Source: Pyrinomonadaceae bacterium (lineage in GTDB: Bacteria > Acidobacteriota > Blastocatellia > Pyrinomonadales > Pyrinomonadaceae). Taken from it: 38,774 nucleotides of DNA. The first letter of the stretch is position 1; each line of letters starts with the position of its first letter. Shown piece by piece: positions 14,245 to 23,397 of this stretch. The notes beneath the pieces were generated by a model, which saw nothing but the letters and a program-made list of their open reading frames with translations, was not told the DNA's origin and searched no databases. A program made the position numbers and the translations under genes. Where the stretch lies: positions 1 to 38,774 of the forward strand of contig JACVRN010000040.1 of NCBI GenBank assembly GCA_014534425.1. Direction: 5' to 3'.

Positions 14245-15354
14245 TTAGCGCTCTAGCTTTTTTCGCCAGGCAGGATAATCTTCATTGAGCAACTCGGCAG
14301 GCTCTTCGGAGTACCAGCCATAGCCGTTTCGTCGCTCGGCTTCTATTTCCATCACGTCGTATTTGATGACCGCATCGCGCCCTACGAAGATGGGGCGGTT
14401 CGTGCCCATCTCGTAAAACCTGGCCCAGAGCGGCCCCGCATTCGGGTCTTTGACGACGACGCGCTCGAAGCCCTGAGGCTTTGAAGGGTCAGCCCTTTCG
14501 ACCCACCTGATGCCGGACAGTTTCGTTTTTTCGAACCAGTTGACGGCTGCTTCGATTGCCTCTATCACCTGCGGGCCGGGCTGCTTAATCTGCATCAGGA
14601 AGCGCACGATTGAGACGCTCTCGCGGCTGACAAGCGCAGTCGGCTCGAACCTTCTGGCGGCGGCTGGCTTGAGTGTGACTTCGTCGTATTGCGCGTCCCA
14701 GATTGTGCGCTTGCCGTCTACGACAATCTGAGTTTTAAGTATCAACTCGATGCCGCGCTCTACGGCGCGCTCGGCAAGGCTGCGGCGCGTTTCGTCTACG
14801 AAGAGGTAGCTGGATTTCTTTTGAGCAACATCGCGCAGCAGTCGCATGACGTTTATCATAGCGTCGTCGTTGAAGGTGATGTGCGTGTAGTAGCCTTTAC
14901 GTAGTGGGTAGTATTGCGGCCAGCCGCCGTTAGCGTACTGCGCCTTCAACAGGTAATCCAAGCCTCTCTCAAACGCCTGCCTGTGGCCCTCGATTTTCCT
15001 GGCCGTGTAGACCCTCGCCAGATAAACCAACTGCGTGTAGGTCGCGCCGTTGTCTATGGTGGAATCTGTCTCCTGCTTCTGCCTAACGAGACTCGCGCGC
15101 TCGGCTTCGGTCAACACCTTTGCCATGTCTATGTTCTTGGGCCAGCCGCCCGTCTCGCGCTGGTAGAGCAGAACGTTACAGGCTATTCGAACGGCCTCAT
15201 CGCTTGCGTACCAGTCCGCCTTCTGCTTCAGGATGTCGCTCCATTTCAGGGAAGCGGAAGTCGCCGCGCCGCCGGATTTCTGCGCGGCTGCTGCAACAGA
15301 GACCAGGCAGGTGAAGATTAATGCGGCGCAGATAATGATAGTGCGATTAATCAT
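14245..15354 (-). CDS. Pectate lyase, PL10 family (PelA/Pel-15E type)
   Basis: A 369-residue exported enzyme with a signal peptide (1-24, SVAAAAQ end). The mature part is an (alpha/alpha) toroid containing segments characteristic of PL10: YQRETGGWPKNIDM, DNGATYTQLVYLARVY, AQYANGGWPQYYPLR, YTHITFNDDAMINVMRLL, IWDAQYDEVTLKPAAARRFEP and VSRESVSIVRFLM with the catalytic-region arginine. It cleaves polygalacturonate by calcium-dependent beta-elimination, producing 4,5-unsaturated ends that the GH105 enzyme then removes. It is the first enzyme gene downstream of the TonB receptor, after a 114-bp gap that contains a hairpin. The catalytic arginine is assigned from family knowledge, not from an alignment. 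Confidence 0.9.
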   Translation of the reverse strand: MINRTIIICAALIFTCLVSVAAAAQKSGGAATSASLKWSDILKQKADWYASDEAVRIACNVLLYQRETGGWPKNIDMAKVLTEAERASLVRQKQETDSTIDNGATYTQLVYLARVYTARKIEGHRQAFERGLDYLLKAQYANGGWPQYYPLRKGYYTHITFNDDAMINVMRLLRDVAQKKSSYLFVDETRRSLAERAVERGIELILKTQIVVDGKRTIWDAQYDEVTLKPAAARRFEPTALVSRESVSIVRFLMQIKQPGPQVIEAIEAAVNWFEKTKLSGIRWVERADPSKPQGFERVVVKDPNAGPLWARFYEMGTNRPIFVGRDAVIKYDVMEIEAERRNGYGWYSEEPAELLNEDYPAWRKKLER

Positions 15355-15378
15355 CTTACTCGCTAAGCCATGCGACGC

Positions 15379-15419
15379 GAGCCGCCCTTACAGATTAAGA
15401 GAATCCGAAAGGGCGGCTC
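15379..15419. other. Hairpin between the TonB receptor and pectate lyase genes
   Basis: GAGCCGCCCTT (15379-15389) and AAGGGCGGCTC (15409-15419) form a perfect GC-rich 11-bp stem with a 19-base loop. It is about 50 bp after the receptor stop and 25 bp before the lyase start on the minus strand. No T-run follows in either direction, so it is a candidate attenuator or mRNA-stabilising/processing structure, not a clear intrinsic terminator. Confidence 0.6.
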
Positions 15420-15468
15420 ACATGGTTGTTGTTGACCAGAACAACACACAATCCCAGTCAAGCGGTCA

Positions 15469-18400
15469 CTAGAAGGTGAACTTCAGGCCGAGCTGTATGT
15501 CGCGCGGCAGGTTCCTCTGCGTGGAGTAGAAACCGAAGTTCGCGTTCGACGGGTCAACGTTCAGGTCGAAGAAGTACGGGTGATTGAAGGCATTGAGCGC
15601 CTCGGCGCGGAATTGCAGCCTCTTGTTCTCACCGAAGTTGAAGTTCTTCGTAATAGACAGATTGACGCTCGTGAACGGTTGATGACGAAGGTTATCCAGC
15701 GTCGTCGGGAAAGTGCGAAGGCTGGAGGTCGTGGGCGAGAAGAAGTCCGCAATCGGGAAGACCGGAAGGCCCCCGAACCCGAACTTGCGCCCCGCGCCGT
15801 CGCCCTCTGCCGGATGAATCTCCAACTGCGTCGGGTCGCCCGCGTAGAAGATACGGGAGGAGAAGAGTATAGGTTGACCCTGCTGCCACTCGTAGGTGCC
15901 GTTAAGCTGCCAGCCGCCTATGACGTAATCCAGAACGCGATTCATGTCCTTGCCGAATCTGCGACCGCGACCCACAGGTAACTGGTAAACGGCGGCCAGC
16001 GTGAAGCGGTTCGGACGGTCATCCGTGCCCACACGATCCTCAAGCACAGTGTCCGAAGGATTCAGGAACGAAACCTTCTCGCGCAGCTTTGAGTAGGTGT
16101 AGGTGACGTTGAGCGTCAGGTCTTTGTCGAAACGCTTGCTCGCCTGAAGCTGAAGCGAGTTGTAACGGTTCGTGCCGTTGTACTGCTGCACCCAGACGTT
16201 CGTGAACTGCGGGAAGTCGAGCAGGCTCTGAGCGCGGCTGATGGTCGTCGCGCCGTTGAACGGGCTTGTAGCAGGCAGCAGATTTCGGAACGGGTTTGTA
16301 ATCGTGCCCGAAAGGAAGTTGTTGGCAGTGGTATCCAGTGCCGAAGCGGCGGCAACGGTCGTCGCCGTGCTCAGGTCTGCCAGGAACTCCCTGGGGACGA
16401 AGTTGAGGTTACGGTTGACGGCCAGGTCGTAGCCCCAAGACGAGACGAAGTTGGCTTCTACGACGAACTGTCCCGGCAACTCGCGCTGTATGCCGAAGGC
16501 CACGCGCGCGAACTTGGAGTTCTTGCGGTCTACGGGGACGAGCGCCGCGTCAGAAGCGCCCAGGTCTTGCCCAGTGCTGGTCAGCAGCCCAAGGCTAGTG
16601 CCCGTGGCCGGTGTTAGGCCGTTCGGGAACGGGTTGCTCAGGGTTGCTAAAAAGGTGCGGCCCTGGTCGTTGGTCGGGATGATGGGCGTGGTGGCGCTGA
16701 AGCCCGTCTGCAAGACATCGTCCGGGATGATGCGGAACGGCGACATGAAGATGCCGAAGCCTGCGCGCAGCACGGTCTTCTCATTAGCCTGGTAAGCTGC
16801 GCCTATGCGCGGCTGCCAGTTGCTCTTGTCCGTGTTCCACAGCGCGCGATTATTCTCGTCCGCGTACTGCACGCCGCCTAGCACCTGGAACTGGCTCGGC
16901 GTGACCGGGAAATTGGTGGCACGGTTCGGGTCTGCGTTATAAGCCACCGTGTAGGCTGCAATCGCCTGTGCCTGTATGGGGCTTGGCGTAGTCGTGTCGA
17001 AGCCGCGAATCAGCCGGTTGTACCGCTCCGTGAGTCCCATCTCAAGCTCGTAGCGCAAGCCCAGGTTCAGCGTGAGCTTGGGATTGACGCGCCAGTCGTC
17101 CGCGAAGAAGAAGCCGTGATAGAGCGACTGCAAGGAGTAGGCGCGGCCTGTGGTCTCTATCAAGCCCTGCGAAGTCGAGGCCGTGGGCACGCCGAACAGG
17201 AACGCCGCCACGTCTCTACCATAAGCGTTACGGTTGCGCTCAAGGTTGGTAGCGTTGTTGCTGTTGGTCGCGGTCGTAGTGGTGATGGTCGTGTAGGTGC
17301 CGTCGAAGAAGTAGCGGCCACCCTGATAACCATTGGTCGTGAAGTTCTCGCGCAGCATACGGAAGTCGTAACCGTACCTGAAGGTATGGTTGCCGTAGCT
17401 CTGCGTCATCTGCGGCTGCAAAGAGAAGACGTAGAGCGGGCGCAACAGGCCGCCGTTGTAATCAGAACGGTTCGCGCCGAGCGTAGAGCGAATGGGTCTC
17501 GTCTGGTCATAAGTTCTGATGTCGAAGCGCGGCAGATAATCGTAACCATTCATGGCCGCAAGCACTGCGGCTGAAAAGCCAAGGCTGGCCGGGTCAAAGC
17601 TTGTAGCGGGGCGGCGCTCCTGCACGAACCGGCTTAGGCTTGTGCGTACGTCCAGCACCATGTTGCTCGAAAGCGTAGCGGTGTAATCCAAGCTAGCGCC
17701 GTCGTTGGTGCGATACTCGAAGCCCTGCGTCAGTGGCGTTCCAGTCCAGTTGTTGCGATCCTCCGGGTTGAAGCTGTGATAGTAGTTGCCGAAGATTGAC
17801 TGTGTGTCGCTGATGCGATGGTCAATGCGCGTAATCCATGACCTGTAGTTCTGGCTGCGAATCTGATTGGAGAAGTAATTGTTCGTGCCGTCCGCATTGC
17901 CCGTAAAGTTGGGCAGAGGGAAAAGCTTCAGATAAGCGACGGCGATAGGATTGAGCCTCGCCAGAGGAATGATGTTCAGCCCTTGCGGGTTCGCGGCAGT
18001 GGCGCGCGAAGGGTCAGCTATGACCGTGCGCGTCACGGTGCAGTTCGACGGAGCATGGCACCCGCTAAACGGGTCGTAGATTCTTGTGGGCTGCGGCAGG
18101 TTGAGCAGCGCGGAGAAATCGCCCTGGCGCATGGCCTCTGTAGGCACAGTGAAAAGCTGCGGCTCTGCCTCGCTGCTCTTCAGGCGCTCGTAGGCGAAGA
18201 GGAAGAAAGTCTTGTCGCGCCCGTTGTAAAGCTTGGGCACGTAGACGGGGCCGCCCACGGTTCCGCCCGCGCGGTTGTAAGTTCTCTCTGGCCGGTCGTC
18301 GCCTCTCACGTTATTGAAAAAGTTATTAGCGGTGCGGCTGCGGTCGCGGTTGAACCACCAGAGCGAGCCGTGAAAATCGTTCGTGCCGCTCTTGATTGCA

Positions 18401-19125
18401 ACGTTGACGGTCGCGCCGCCGGAATAGCCCTGCTGCGCGTCGAAAGCGTTGGTCTGAACTTTGAACTCCTGCGTGGCGTCCGAAGGAGGCGAAAAGCCCA
18501 CGCCGCCGTCAATGGCAAAGTTGGGCGAGCCGTTCAGTGTAACCTGATTCGGGCCGGTCGCTCCGTTGGCGCGAAAGGCTGCGAGGTTGCCGTTGGAGGT
18601 CGGACTGGTAAACGCGGGGTTGCCTGTGTAAGTAAGGCCGGGCGCGAGCGTCGCCAACTGGTAAGGGCTGCCGTCTATCAAGGGCAACTCCTGAATCTGC
18701 TTGTTGGTGACGGACGTTCCGGTCGTGACGGAGCCGGTCTCAAGAACGGGCGCGCTGGCAACGGTCGTCACCGTGGCGGCAACGCCTATCTCCATCTTCA
18801 CGTCCAGCGTCAGCTTGTCGGCCACGCGAATCTCTATGCCTTCGCGCACAGCCGTGTTGAATCCCTCGCGGGTCACCGTCAGCGTATACTTTCCAGGCTG
18901 TAGCAGAGGAAAGCTGTAGCTTCCGTCCTCGTTGGTGTTGACTGTGGTTACAGCGTTGGTCTCTATGTTTTTGATGGAGACCTCTGCGCCCGGCACCACT
19001 GCCTCGTTCTGGTCTGTGACTTTGCCCGTGAGCGCGCCCCTGAATTCCTGCGCGCCCGCTACGGCGAACGCAACCAGGAGCAGCACGACGGCAGTGAGGC
19101 TACGGCCACACACATATTTACGCAT
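15469..19125 (-). CDS. TonB-dependent outer-membrane receptor with carboxypeptidase-regulatory-like N-terminal domain (Oar-type)
   Basis: From ATG 19125 the protein has 1218 residues. This start is chosen over an in-frame one at 19230 because the signal peptide (MRKYVCGRSLTAVVLLLV...AGAQ) begins here and a purine-rich AAAGGAAAA lies just upstream. Residues about 30-115 form a transthyretin-like CarboxypepD_reg domain (ALTGKVTDQNEAVVPGAEVS; DGSYSFPLLQPGKYTLTV); then comes a plug region (about 135-240, QIQELPLIDGSPYQLATLAPG) and a long beta-barrel ending in the outer-membrane signature LGLKFTF. Such Acidobacteriota receptors take up oligosaccharides or other large solutes using TonB energy. Leading a PL10-GH28-CE12 series, it is probably the importer of pectin oligomers, analogous to SusC but without a recognisable SusD partner. 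An operator-like palindrome lies about 230 bp upstream. Confidence 0.93.
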   Translation of the reverse strand: MRKYVCGRSLTAVVLLLVAFAVAGAQEFRGALTGKVTDQNEAVVPGAEVSIKNIETNAVTTVNTNEDGSYSFPLLQPGKYTLTVTREGFNTAVREGIEIRVADKLTLDVKMEIGVAATVTTVASAPVLETGSVTTGTSVTNKQIQELPLIDGSPYQLATLAPGLTYTGNPAFTSPTSNGNLAAFRANGATGPNQVTLNGSPNFAIDGGVGFSPPSDATQEFKVQTNAFDAQQGYSGGATVNVAIKSGTNDFHGSLWWFNRDRSRTANNFFNNVRGDDRPERTYNRAGGTVGGPVYVPKLYNGRDKTFFLFAYERLKSSEAEPQLFTVPTEAMRQGDFSALLNLPQPTRIYDPFSGCHAPSNCTVTRTVIADPSRATAANPQGLNIIPLARLNPIAVAYLKLFPLPNFTGNADGTNNYFSNQIRSQNYRSWITRIDHRISDTQSIFGNYYHSFNPEDRNNWTGTPLTQGFEYRTNDGASLDYTATLSSNMVLDVRTSLSRFVQERRPATSFDPASLGFSAAVLAAMNGYDYLPRFDIRTYDQTRPIRSTLGANRSDYNGGLLRPLYVFSLQPQMTQSYGNHTFRYGYDFRMLRENFTTNGYQGGRYFFDGTYTTITTTTATNSNNATNLERNRNAYGRDVAAFLFGVPTASTSQGLIETTGRAYSLQSLYHGFFFADDWRVNPKLTLNLGLRYELEMGLTERYNRLIRGFDTTTPSPIQAQAIAAYTVAYNADPNRATNFPVTPSQFQVLGGVQYADENNRALWNTDKSNWQPRIGAAYQANEKTVLRAGFGIFMSPFRIIPDDVLQTGFSATTPIIPTNDQGRTFLATLSNPFPNGLTPATGTSLGLLTSTGQDLGASDAALVPVDRKNSKFARVAFGIQRELPGQFVVEANFVSSWGYDLAVNRNLNFVPREFLADLSTATTVAAASALDTTANNFLSGTITNPFRNLLPATSPFNGATTISRAQSLLDFPQFTNVWVQQYNGTNRYNSLQLQASKRFDKDLTLNVTYTYSKLREKVSFLNPSDTVLEDRVGTDDRPNRFTLAAVYQLPVGRGRRFGKDMNRVLDYVIGGWQLNGTYEWQQGQPILFSSRIFYAGDPTQLEIHPAEGDGAGRKFGFGGLPVFPIADFFSPTTSSLRTFPTTLDNLRHQPFTSVNLSITKNFNFGENKRLQFRAEALNAFNHPYFFDLNVDPSNANFGFYSTQRNLPRDIQLGLKFTF

Positions 19126-19778
19126 CGCTTTTTCCTTTCTTACTAAGAGCATCGTTCGAATGGCTTCAACTTTGGAACCGTGTTGCGTGCCGCGTGCCAG
19201 TCGCCTGGCCTCTTCCAGCTTACGGCGCACCGGCTCTATTTCTGATTCTTAAAGACTGGCTGGTTTATCTACGGTAATTGCGGCCCCAGGCATTCGGGAA
19301 CGCCCGCAACCCGCACGGCCCGAAAAACTGAACTATAGGCCGGGCCTCTTCTTACTGGTTTAACCAATTAATTAATCTTACTCAGCGCGGTGTACCCTAA
19401 AACCGAAGCTCCCCGACGGCCCGCCCCGTGACCCGCCAGAGACCTTAAAACAGAGACTTTAAGGCAAAGGGTCTGACCTTTTAATCAAGCGGAAGGCGCT
19501 CTACAGCTCTAAGGCACGCGGCATTATCAGCCAGGGATCGGGTTTTGTCAAGCTAAACTTTTTACCAGTGCCACAGCCTGCCTCACAAGGGTAAGACCAA
19601 TTAATTCTTAAACCTCAAATCTTTTATCAACTCCAGGGGCTTTTTCGGTCATGCGACTAAAGCGCTTGACGGCTGGCTATTGACTTCTGGGCGAAGGTGA
19701 CTTAGAACGCCATTAATGTTTCGTCTACGGCTGGCTCTTTAAATCCGATCTGGTCAAAGCGCAAAGGGAGTCCCCCAA
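19126..19778. promoter_or_regulatory. Divergent intergenic region upstream of the TonB receptor and the HEFGH protein
   Basis: About 650 bp without a credible gene. It holds the GntR-type operator (19356-19366), the receptor leader with its ribosome binding site (19130-19140), and two similar AT-rich segments, ACCAATTAATT (19363-19373 region and 19596-19606), one on each side of the region. The second copy lies in a short inverted repeat, TAAGA...TCTTA (19592-19610). The right end carries the promoter for the gene at 19779. Core promoter boxes could not be fixed. Confidence 0.5.
19356..19366. promoter_or_regulatory. Probable GntR/FCD operator, site 3 (TonB receptor promoter)
   Basis: TGGTTTAACCA is a perfect palindrome of the TGGT-N3-ACCA form, the same class as the sites next to the GntR gene 12.5 kb away. 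It lies 231-241 bp upstream of the receptor start on an AT-rich background (followed by attaattaat). Its occurrence here suggests that the receptor-pectinase operon belongs to the same regulon. Confidence 0.55.
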
Positions 19779-20633
19779 ATGAGAACGTTCTATAAACCTG
19801 TCTGCTTGCTGCTAATCGCTCTGCTTTCATCTCTCTTCCCTACTGTTACACATTACGCACAGCGACAGGGCGCGCTGGCAGAGAGAGGCGCGGGCGGCAG
19901 CTTATCTCCGAACAGGCAAAGCTCGCGCGGCGGTATCAAAGAGGAGATTCCAGATAAATACAGAGAGAGATACGAGGTATGGAAAAGCGAGTTCCTGTCC
20001 ACGGAGACGGGTCGCAGGCAATGGGAAATGTACGCGCACAACGAGGCTTTCACCTTGACGATAAACATCTCCACGGATAATCGTCAGGGAGCGACTACGG
20101 GCAAGTACAAGTGGAACGATGCGGGCGAGTTGACGGGCGCGACCATCACGCTCGGCTCTCAGCTTGATGAAGGCTATCCAGACCCTATCTATTACCCCGT
20201 CATGAACTCTCTCTCCTGGAGTGGAATTTCCGAGATAGTTAGCGGAAGGCTTCTGGCGGCAACTAAAATCGCACACGAGTTCGGTCACATTAACCGCGCG
20301 CTCGGCACAGACGCCACGCTCTACCGTCTACAGAACCAGTTGATGCCGGTCTATAAAAGAATTTTTCTCAGCAACGGACACGACACGCGCGACCCGCGAC
20401 TGTTGAAGCTGGCGCGGCAGATGGGAGGCACGTCCCTGGAGATATGGGAGGATCGTGAATACTGGGGAGAAGCCAACGCCATGCTTTACCTGCGCGACCG
20501 CATATCTGAAAAAAATTTCCGTTGCGTCCTCTTCTCCAGAATCAGGCGCACGGTCGAAGCCTACGCGGAACCCTACGCTGACAGGTTCAAGCAGATAGCT
20601 CAAGCGGAGCCTTCTTTGTGCAGGTGGCAATGA
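19779..20633 (+). CDS. Putative secreted zinc-metallopeptidase-like protein (HEFGH motif)
   Basis: A 284-residue protein with an N-terminal signal peptide (MRTFYKPVCLLLIALLSSLF, to about residue 27). The mature region contains AATKIAHEFGHINRALG (161-176), a good HExxH zinc-binding helix (His166, Glu167, His170), and downstream YWGEANAMLYLRDR with Glu231, a candidate third ligand of a gluzincin-type site. I do not recognise the family beyond this. The protein is charged and has no membrane anchor after the signal. It stands alone between the TonB promoter region and the permease gene, with 207 bp after it. Peptidase activity is inferred from the motif only. Confidence 0.65.
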   Translation: MRTFYKPVCLLLIALLSSLFPTVTHYAQRQGALAERGAGGSLSPNRQSSRGGIKEEIPDKYRERYEVWKSEFLSTETGRRQWEMYAHNEAFTLTINISTDNRQGATTGKYKWNDAGELTGATITLGSQLDEGYPDPIYYPVMNSLSWSGISEIVSGRLLAATKIAHEFGHINRALGTDATLYRLQNQLMPVYKRIFLSNGHDTRDPRLLKLARQMGGTSLEIWEDREYWGEANAMLYLRDRISEKNFRCVLFSRIRRTVEAYAEPYADRFKQIAQAEPSLCRWQ

Positions 20634-20829
20634 CCACAGAAAACTGAAATCCCATTTCGGGGACTCTACAATCCCAAAATCGGTGGCATTAAGCGCGAGC
20701 GCGTTCGGCCTTGCGCGCCTCAAGACCTTTTAAATCGCACACCTTCGTAAATCCCAGCCAGGCGGCACGGTATTTTCATACTGCCGTTTAGATTCGTGCG
20801 CTCCGTTGATTCATTAGCAATGACATTCT

Positions 20830-20839
20830 GGAGGTGATC
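20830..20839 (+). promoter_or_regulatory. Strong Shine-Dalgarno fixing the GTG start of the permease
   Basis: GGAGGTGATC is a near-perfect complement to the 16S rRNA 3' end; its GGAGG lies 6 bases before GTG 20841. It decides the start codon of the following gene. Confidence 0.85.
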
Positions 20840-20840
20840 G

Positions 20841-23294
20841 GTGAGAATATTGTGGCAGGACTTGCGATACGGCGCGCGGGTGCTTTTAAGAAGCAAAGGC
20901 TTCACCGCCGCCGCTCTCATCTCAATCGCGCTCGGCGTCAGCATCAACACCACCATCTTCAGCTTCATCAACGCAGCGCTCTTGCGCCCCCTGCCCGTGC
21001 CGCAGCCTGATAGACTCGTGCGTCTATGGGACGGACAGGCTTCGTCATACCCGGATTATGTAGCTTACAGGGATGAAGCCGGAGCCTTCGCGGGACTCGC
21101 GGCTTACGCGCAACGGCCTATGAGTTTGCGGAGCGGCGACGAGACAGAGCGCGTCTGGGGCGAGATTGTCAGTGGCAACTACTTTGAGGTGCTAGGCGTG
21201 CCTCCCGCTCAGGGGCGCGCATTTCTGCCGGAAGAGGATAGCGCTCCCGGCGCTCATCCTGTCGTAGTCATTAGCGGCCAACTGTGGAAGCGGCGCTTCG
21301 GCTCCGACCCTGCCTTAATCGGTAAGACGATTCTCATCAGCAACAAATCATTCACGGTGGTCGGCATCACTGCGGAGAATTTCGCGGGCGCTAACATCAT
21401 CACGCCGCCTGACCTCTGGGTGCCTACGATGAGCGAGCCTCTGGTGCAGCCCGGCTCCACGTCTCTGACCTTACCCGACGACGGCTGGCTCAATCTTATA
21501 GGACGACTCAGACCCGGCGCGACAATTGAGCAGGCCAGGGCCGAGACTTCTGTGATAGCGTCCAGACTCCATCAGGAGCGGAAGGCGCGTATGTCCGGGC
21601 CTGAAGAACCAGGAGGGCGTCTGGTAGCGGTCGAGCCTGCGCGCGGGCTTATGGTGCCGCCGAAGGGGCGCACGCCGACCCTCTTCGTCGCAGGCATACT
21701 GCTGACCGTAGTGACGCTTGTGTTGCTGGTGGCGTGTGCCAATGTCGCCAACATGCTGCTGGCCCGCGCGGCTGCGCGGCGTAAAGAGATTGCAGTCCGA
21801 TTGACGCTCGGCGCGAGTCGCTGGCGTGTCGTGCGGCAACTCTTGACGGAAAGCCTGCTGCTGGCGCTCGCGGGCGGCGGTGCTGGCTTGCTGCTATCAC
21901 TGTGGAGCGCGGAACTGTTGCAGAGTCTCCTGCCGCAGTCTGCGGACGGAATACGCGCGCCTCTGGATACCAGCCCTGACGTGCGCGTCCTCTTATACAC
22001 GCTGCTGCTCTCAATGCTGACCGGAGTTGTCTTCGGTCTTGCGCCAGCACTTCAGGCATCGAAGCCTGATTTGGTTTCGGCGCTCAAGGACGAAGCCGTA
22101 GGTTTCTCATGGCGTCGCCTGAGCCTGCGAAGCCTCCTTGTCGTAGGACAGGTCGCCGTCTCGCTGCTGCTGCTCGTCGCCGCAGGACTCTTCATACGGA
22201 ATCTACAGAACACTCAGAACGCAAACCCCGGCTTTCAAATCGAGAACGGCATCATCATGAGCTATGACCTTGGGCTGGCGAATTATCCTTCGGCGCGCGG
22301 TCAGGTCTTTCACGAAGAGTTGTTGGCGCGCGTGCGTGCGTTGCCGGGAGTGCGCGCGGCGTCGCTCGCGGAGTTTGTGCCCCTCGGCGGAGGCGGCAAT
22401 CAATCTCCGCTCTACATAGAAGGCGAAGCAAATGTCCGAGAGCAGCTAGACGAAGACTCGCTCCTCTCGCACATGACCGTCGCCACCGACTACTTCAAAA
22501 CTATGGGCATCGCGCTCAAGGGCGGTCGTGACTTTCTGGATAGCGACACCTCTGCGGGGCCGCGCGTTGTGATAGTCAACGAGACCCTTGCGCGACGGCT
22601 CGCGCCCGACGGAAACGCCGTAGGCAAACGCATACGCATGGACTCCAAGGGCGAGTACTTGGAAGTAATCGGCGTAGCCAAAGACATCAAGTACAGCAGC
22701 CTGGCCGAGAAGACGCCGTACTTCGTCTACCGCCCGCTCGCGCAGCAGTACAGCCCGCGCATGACGCTGCACGTACTGACCGCAGGTAGCCCGCAGGCTA
22801 TGATAAATCAGGTGCGCGCACAGGTGCGTGGCCTAGACCCAAACCTGCCTTTGACCGAAGTCATGACAATGGCGGAGCACATGCGAGGGCCGCTTGCGCC
22901 TGCGCGATTGACTGCGTGGCTGTCGAGTGCGTTCGGCATTCTGGCGTTGGTGCTGGCCGCGACCGGCTTGTACGGCATGATGGCGTATCTGGTGAGCGGT
23001 CGCACGCGTGAGTTCGGCATTCGCCTGGCGCTGGGTGCCAGCAGCAAGGATTTGCTGCGGCTCATATTAACCGAAGGGATAACGATTGTCGGCATAGGCA
23101 TGCTGTTAGGGCTAATCGCGTCGGCAGCACTCACGCGAGTGCTACAGAGTGTGCTCTACGACGTGTCTGCGACTGACCCTTTGACATTCGCGGGAGTGGC
23201 GCTGCTGCTCTCGGCAGTGGCTCTCGTAGCCTGTTACATTCCGGCGCGCAGAGCGACCAAGATTGACCCCATGGCTGCGCTCAGGCACGAATAA
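20841..23294 (+). CDS. Duplicated MacB/FtsX-type ABC permease (acidobacterial orphan permease family)
   Basis: An 817-residue inner-membrane protein beginning MRILWQDLRYGARVLLRSKGF, the standard opening of the duplicated permease family common in Acidobacteriota. Order: membrane helix (about 20-45), periplasmic MacB core domain (about 50-250), FtsX domain with three helices (about 285-410, with RRKEIAVRLTLGASRWRVVRQLL), a second MacB core (about 430-650), and a second FtsX domain (about 690-805, with TREFGIRLALGASSKDLLRLIL), ending IPARRATKIDPMAALRHE. It is complete. No ATPase gene is adjacent, which is normal for this 'orphan' family; the substrate is unknown, with export of peptides, lipids or lipoproteins possible by analogy with MacB and LolCE. 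Confidence 0.92.
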   Translation: MRILWQDLRYGARVLLRSKGFTAAALISIALGVSINTTIFSFINAALLRPLPVPQPDRLVRLWDGQASSYPDYVAYRDEAGAFAGLAAYAQRPMSLRSGDETERVWGEIVSGNYFEVLGVPPAQGRAFLPEEDSAPGAHPVVVISGQLWKRRFGSDPALIGKTILISNKSFTVVGITAENFAGANIITPPDLWVPTMSEPLVQPGSTSLTLPDDGWLNLIGRLRPGATIEQARAETSVIASRLHQERKARMSGPEEPGGRLVAVEPARGLMVPPKGRTPTLFVAGILLTVVTLVLLVACANVANMLLARAAARRKEIAVRLTLGASRWRVVRQLLTESLLLALAGGGAGLLLSLWSAELLQSLLPQSADGIRAPLDTSPDVRVLLYTLLLSMLTGVVFGLAPALQASKPDLVSALKDEAVGFSWRRLSLRSLLVVGQVAVSLLLLVAAGLFIRNLQNTQNANPGFQIENGIIMSYDLGLANYPSARGQVFHEELLARVRALPGVRAASLAEFVPLGGGGNQSPLYIEGEANVREQLDEDSLLSHMTVATDYFKTMGIALKGGRDFLDSDTSAGPRVVIVNETLARRLAPDGNAVGKRIRMDSKGEYLEVIGVAKDIKYSSLAEKTPYFVYRPLAQQYSPRMTLHVLTAGSPQAMINQVRAQVRGLDPNLPLTEVMTMAEHMRGPLAPARLTAWLSSAFGILALVLAATGLYGMMAYLVSGRTREFGIRLALGASSKDLLRLILTEGITIVGIGMLLGLIASAALTRVLQSVLYDVSATDPLTFAGVALLLSAVALVACYIPARRATKIDPMAALRHE

Positions 23295-23397
23295 AACGAG
23301 AGTATTCGTTCCGCTCTGTTAACTCTTTTAGCTTCGTCTTATGGTATTATCTGTCACGGTTCTCCCCGGCCCTTATCTTCTCTACCTGAAAATTACG

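Noticed and set aside
17983-18903. 306-codon plus-strand frame opposite the TonB receptor
   Set aside because: The Arg/Gly/Val-rich composition mirrors the receptor's codon bias; no start-site context, signal or domain is visible.
19126-19230. N-terminal extension of the TonB receptor to an in-frame start at 19230
   Set aside because: The extension would bury the signal peptide, and a good ribosome binding site lies just before ATG 19125.
23341-23397. N-terminal extension of the VWFA-related protein
   Set aside because: The extra 19 residues precede a normal signal peptide beginning MKKIYSRQLL and would hinder export.
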